Of a stretch of 64,000 nt of DNA, positions 59,077 to 64,000 are shown one piece after another. How positions within the stretch are numbered: position 1 is the stretch's first letter; each line of letters begins with the position of its first letter. A program made the position numbers and the translations under genes. Source of the stretch: Antedon mediterranea (lineage: Eukaryota; Echinodermata; Crinoidea; Comatulida; Antedonidae); the NCBI RefSeq assembly GCF_964355755.1, contig NC_092671.1, positions 3,855,001 to 3,919,000 of the forward strand. The letters are read 5' to 3'. The notes beneath the pieces were generated by a model. That model searched no databases, was not told where the DNA came from, and saw only the letters and a program-made list of their open reading frames with translations.

Positions 59077-60258
59077 ATACAATTAACAAAACAATCAATT
59101 TTCATTCATTTAAATGGACTTATTTTGGCATCATGAGAGAACAAATTCTGGCACTAGACAGAACTTTAAACCATCAACCTACAGGTCAAGTCGAGTGGCT
59201 TCAACCATAGCCATAGAATGGGCACAGGTTCACGTTTCTCCTTTACCATAGTTCTATTGTAGAACAAGTCATCTAAAATGGACCTAAAGCTGGAGGGCCA
59301 GGTCGATTTATTTTTGTGTATTAAGAAAAAAACTGTTGGCACTAGACAGGATTTTAATCCAGAATTGTGGTATCGGAAGATAGTACCCTAATTATCAACC
59401 TACAACATGTGTATTTTATTAGTAGAAAGTGTTACAAATAAAGTCACTGTAGATTTTGACAAGCCTTTTATTTTATTTGTCTATACATAATTGAGTATCA
59501 ATATCTCTAATTAGCATTTTATTCAATAATTTATTTAATATCAAGCAGAATCAATTTTTATAAATACAGCCAGCTGTACTAGCTTAGCATACATGATTGT
59601 TACATAGCCCATCTAAAACATAGTACTGTACTCTACATTACTATGCATCATATTTATCATCACCCACATATAAAACAGAGTTGAACTACTGCTAGTATTG
59701 CTGGCTTTAAATTCAGTGATTGTAGCATAGTTGTTCTTTTATTAATGTCCTAATTTTATGTATTTTATTTACCACTACAAACAGTAGCACTAGTAGCAAG
59801 ATTAGGCTAAAATGGACTGGATTATATAATGATTTGGGCTATACATGTAGTCTACAGGTTGTAGTTCTATGATCTTAACATTCTGAGGTGATAAAGGGAA
59901 GAGAGTTTTATCAAGTTTCCTAAAGTTTGCTAGTGTAGACCGATTGACAAAGTTTGACAAACTGAACAACAAGTTTACAGAAGTCTACACTAGCAAACTC
60001 TAGAAAACTTAAAATGTTCTCGTGTAGACTAGGCTAAGAAAATAAGATACTGCATAATTCATTAATTACAATTTAAATTTGACATTGTACAAATATTACT
60101 TTCGACAAAACAATATTGACCAATCGTTGACAAGGTGGAGTTGAAAGCTTGACAAATTAATTTATCTATATAAAAACTTTACTAAATTGTAATATTAAAT
60201 ATAAATAGTTCTACAAATTATAAAAAAAATATATACATAACATTGAAAGTACAAAACA
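59077..60258. other. Convergent 3' region between METTL25 and EXT2
   Basis: AATAAA at about 59436 may end METTL25. A hairpin at 59965-60002 (AGTTTGCTAGTGTAGACC with GTCTACACTAGCAAACT) lies between the genes, with a further partly complementary stretch on each side (TTTATCAAGTTTCC ... GAAAACTTAAAATG). Confidence 0.55.
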
Positions 60259-63200
60259 TTATATATCTCCCACATTTTTAAAACGTTTTAATTCTTCCGG
60301 TACATTGTCTATATGTAAAACTGGATCGGCACGATATTCCACGCTTTTTAACGCCATTATTCCATATATCTTGGCAAAATCGGAAATACATTCTGACCTC
60401 GTTTCCATATGTTTAGGATCGGCTGAGAGATTACCGGTAATGATGCATTCTGGGCATTTGAATTTTTTCTTGGGGGTGACTTTCATTGGCGGTTTTCCCG
60501 TCACGTTACTAATTAAAAAGTTCATGGCGATGTCTTCACAGTTGAAATTTTCGTCGACCCACATTTTTATCACCGATGGCATTCGATGGGTGTACAGGAA
60601 GTTGAAGTACTGAAACAAACCAAGTTAGAATTTATATTTTATTTATTTCTTTTTACTGGGTGACCACTTCAGTCAAAGACTGGTCTCCAGTGGGCCCAGT
60701 TATGATGAGTGGCTGTGTGACAGTGGCTATACAGTATGTGTGCTCGTATACCAGGGTAATCCCTTACTAGCCTAGCCTAGATTTACTAGGTTCTTTAAAG
60801 TGCACATGAGTTAGATGTGTACACTGGACCTACGGTTTATTGTTCTTAATAAAAAAAAAACTTGTTCTACCAGCAGAACCATGGAGCAAGTGAGCTTCGA
60901 ACCCTTGCCGATGTTAAGCTTGGTTCCTACTAGGACGTAACGCAAGGACGTAAATGCAACGCTGCGTCTTAGTGGGAAGCAAGCTTTATGTTTAGTGATC
61001 CTGGTTCGACTGTCTTAACCGCTCGGCCACTATGGAAGTGTTTCTCTATGCAGATCAAGTTTATTTCGTATCTATATATAAATGTGTTACCTTGTGATAA
61101 AATGCAGCACCAGATAGAACCATAGATGTTGAGCTCGTCCATTCCGACTCATACTTCCATTTTCCAGTGGCTTCATCCCACGTATGAAGACGACCTGGGT
61201 AGCCTACCAAACGATCCGGAAACTCGCGCCACACCTGCCAAAAAACCAAATAATTTATTTAATATCAAAACATTCATGTGGGTATAGACAAACCCATATT
61301 ATTATTATTCTATGGTAAAAGTCTACCACATCGATCCAAGATATTATCATTAGTAATTAAATTTAGTTTTTACCTCATAACCAAATTCTAGTTCATCTGG
61401 GTTTAACATTAGAATATCATCATCTAGGGCCAGTACACACTCAGTCTCAATCTCATCATATGGATAGAATCTATTGCTTAATTTGTTTTCCTTCGTCTGG
61501 ACCACCTTTAGTGGCTTGCTGATCTTGGGCCATGTAGTGGCTATAAAAGACAGAAATGAAATTGTTGTAAAATAGAAGTTTAAATAGAGCATTTTTAATA
61601 CGTAATTTTGTAGTCAAACAAAGTCAAACAAAATGATTTCACTTATAAAAAGACAAAACTAGACAGTTAAATTTAAACAAAAAACTTCTGGTAATGGATT
61701 TCTGATTAACAATTTTTTTAACTTTTATTAGGTTTTTTTATTGTAGATCCAATTTTTGGTCAAAAATGAAAACTTAAATGTGACATTAAAATGGCAAATT
61801 CAACCAAAAATTTTTTTTAAAATGATTTAATAACATGTGCCCAGTTACTACAATTAAGGATCACTTCAGAAGGAAACGTTACCTGCTGGTGGAGACATTT
61901 CTTGGTTGTTCCATACAACGAGAATCTTGCTCAAACTTGGTGTTTTTGCAATCTCCCGGATGATTTTGAAAAGACTTTCAACTCGGTTGTACGTCAAGAC
62001 AACAGCGGTAAATCCTTCAGCTTTTGGTGGCATTTTTGGCAAGAAAAATGGACTTATTGTGTTTTCCTAAAACAACAAATCACATAACAATATAATTTTT
62101 TAAGTTTAAGAAAGTTTAAAATAGTATGTTAGGATAAATAATGTTAAGATAATAAATCTAGGGTTTTCCACAGGAATAATCAGGGAACCACAACCACTTT
62201 GTGATTGTGAATTTTTAGTTAAACTTTTTTTAAATAGTGGTGGTCAGAAGCTAGTTAGTAGTAGTTGGACATTTGAGTTGGAGTTAAGTGCTGATAGAGG
62301 CCGAGTACCATCAATCAGCATGGGATGAGCCCTGCAAATGTTTGTAGGGGCTGTCCAACATCAATCAGAACGGGAGGAGCCTTGTGAATTTTTATAGGTG
62401 CAGCTGTCCACCACTCAGCATGGAGAGAACCTTATGAGTGCTTTTTGGGGCTGACTACCACCAATCAACATGGAGAGAGCCCTGTGAGTACTCGTAGGCC
62501 CAACTAGTCACCACCCATAAGCATGAAGAGAGCCTTATAAGTGCTTGTACGAGTTGACCATCAACAATCAACAAGGGGAGAAAAATCACATTACAACTTA
62601 CTTTGCTTGGCTCATTCCAAGATGCATAACTCTTTTTCATATATGGAAATATCCTGTCATTGATAATTTGCAGTGTTGTCAATGCTATCTGGCCCATCGA
62701 CTTAAAGTAGTTCTCCCAATAGAACAATGCCTGTTTTCGCATCAACTGAATTTGTGTCGAAGAGGTCAAGCTGAGAATGTCTGGTAAACGCTCTAGTTCT
62801 TCTTCCCTGATTGAAATTGACGCCCTACAAAAATTGAAAATTAGTTAAGTTTTTAATACCAACCTAGTAATCTAAATTTTTAACAAATTAGTACCTGACC
62901 AATGATTTGAGATTGCAATTATGTATTTCTTTTTTTTTTATAAATTGTTGAGAGTAATAAATAATTAACATATTGAAAAGCAGTCACAGTGTTCTTTTAC
63001 TGAGTACAGTATGTAGATGTATTATATTATCAGGGATGTAGTTGGGAAGTTTAGTAGTGGGTGTCAATAACTTTAAGACTGGGTGGGGAAAAAACAGTAC
63101 TTTAAAAGGTATTCAGACATTGTGTGCTGTGGTAAAATTAGAAGGCTTTAAAATAAGCTTTTATTAGGTTGGAAGACATTGAAGGTGTCTTCACCCACCT

Positions 63201-63944
63201 CAGCACATCCATGTAATATTAATATTTTTCTGTTGTACATTAGCCAGTAAATATGTTTATTTTTCAAAGTATAAATTTATAAATGCTTACCGTGTCCAGT
63301 CTAAGACATCTGCGAATGGCATTACATATGTATCTATTACAACAACTGGTATACAACCTGCTTTCAATGCGTCACTTAGGGCCGGTTGGCCTAGACGTGC
63401 CCGACGCAATATTATACAAAATGTAGCATCCTGATAAAAAATAAAAATGACAAAGTGAGCCGCTGTGTCATATCTCGCAGTACTGACCAAGTCCAATTTT
63501 TACCCAAAAAAATGTTATCCTATTATTATATTATTCTGAAAACCAAATAATTCTGGAAAAATCCAAGGTGTATTTCATTAAAAACTCTTAAAATATAATT
63601 TCTGGAAAAACCCAAACTATATTTCTGGAAAAACCCAAAAAACATTTTTGTGAAAAAACCAAAGGTAAATTTAGGGAAAAACCCAAGGTATATTTGTGGA
63701 AACACCCAAAAAAATCCATATATTAATATTCAAATTTTAAACACAAACCTGTAAAACATGTGGGTAGCGAAACTGATCATTGCCTTTGCACATTTTCGAG
63801 GTGTCCGTCTCATCTTCGTTGCCCGATTCACATCGGTCCAGAATCAGTATATCTGAATGACTGTTTGCTAGATCATCAAGTTCGTCCCGGAAGTCGGGAT
63901 GTATTCCAATTTGTGCAGATATTGCCAAATATTTTCTATCAGCC
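60259..63944 (-). CDS. EXT2: Exostosin-2 (heparan sulfate copolymerase subunit), 3' seven exons
   Basis: Exons in gene order: 63749-63944, 63291-63430, 62602-62824, 61883-62066, 61374-61540, 61091-61234, 60259-60609. The first shows [11 protein letters not shown] and FRYPHVLQ; the next [20 protein letters not shown] (end of the exostosin GT47 domain). Then come [15 protein letters not shown] and [20 protein letters not shown], which opens the GT64 domain. [14 protein letters not shown] carries the DDD motif binding Mn/UDP-sugar. [33 protein letters not shown] and FKCPEC follow. The VGDI end matches the EXT2 C-terminus. EXT1/EXT2 polymerise heparan sulfate in the Golgi; EXT2 motifs ([16 protein letters not shown]) fit better than EXT1. 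The N-terminal membrane anchor and 5' exons lie beyond the right edge. Confidence 0.92.
60640..61035 (-). mobile_element. tRNA-derived SINE with a nested MITE, in EXT2 intron
   Basis: Same family as 25067-27841: on the minus strand GTGGCCGAGCGGTTAAGACAG, then GGGTTCGAAGCTCACTTGC, then GTACACATCTAACTCATGTG and GGGCCCACTGGAGACCAG. A 69-bp element splits the head at 60917-60985. The left tail is TTTATTTATTT on the plus strand. Confidence 0.75.
60917..60985. mobile_element. 69-bp MITE of the AGCTTGG family with TTA duplication
   Basis: AGCTTGGTTCCTACTAGGAC at the left and TTAGTGGGAAGCAAGCT at the right, flanked by TTA (60914-60916, 60986-60988). Other SINE copies read GATGTTATGGCTACG without it, which gives the empty site. 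Confidence 0.75.
63545..63720. repeat. Imperfect minisatellite (CTGGAAAAACCCAAA)
   Basis: About six loose units of TTTCTGGAAAAACCCAAA plus a short variable linker, in the EXT2 intron between 63430 and 63749. Confidence 0.7.
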
Positions 63945-64000
63945 CTATAGAATAATTTAACAATCAATAATTATTAGAAAAGTACTGTAAAGTAGTATGT

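Overview
This is an AT-rich animal nuclear sequence with spliced genes, long introns full of transposon debris, tRNA-derived SINEs, Helitrons and a LINE. The gene content (CIP2A, METTL25, EXT2, an IFIT-like TPR gene, a RASL11-like GTPase) and the frequent TAGGCCTA words suggest a marine invertebrate deuterostome, most likely an echinoderm. That assignment is inference; no species was identified.

Region 1 (1-14.3 kb) is accessory DNA. The last two exons of a RASL11/RERG-like small GTPase (151-1116) are followed on the minus strand by short genes for a zinc-binding, HNH-like protein. About 2.6 kb of this region is duplicated some 5.5 kb downstream. The second GTPase copy is dead (in-frame stop, 5-base insertion, NKxD changed to NKxE). 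In the first copy the HNH-like gene is interrupted by about 170 bases; in the second it is intact. Two further paralogs lie at 3474-3839 and 10527-10865, giving four in 8.7 kb. An intronless IFIT-like TPR protein follows on the minus strand (12730-14301).

Region 2 (14.3-20.6 kb) has no recognisable gene. It holds minisatellites and small inverted-repeat elements.

Region 3 (20.6-53.3 kb) is one complete CIP2A gene on the minus strand: 20 coding exons, phase-consistent throughout, 2466 coding bases, 821 aa. Its introns hold two oppositely oriented non-autonomous Helitrons around exon 19, a three-level nest (MITE containing a SINE containing a 2.45-kb DNA transposon), a 150-bp tandem array that repeats the exon 16 splice donor together with a tRNA-like sequence, three TTAA-flanked elements, a recurrent TAA-flanked MITE, and a LINE with two intact ORFs lying antisense to the gene.

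Region 4 (53.3-64 kb): METTL25 (plus strand, 6 exons, 749 aa) is head-to-head with CIP2A across about 1.36 kb and tail-to-tail with EXT2 (minus strand). The last seven exons of EXT2, covering the C-terminal glycosyltransferase part, are inside the window and its 5' part lies beyond the right edge.

The three conserved genes have unrelated housekeeping jobs: PP2A inhibition/mitotic scaffolding, methyl transfer, and heparan sulfate polymerisation. The unusual material is the small HNH-like family at the left and the transposon and splice-site structures in the CIP2A introns.
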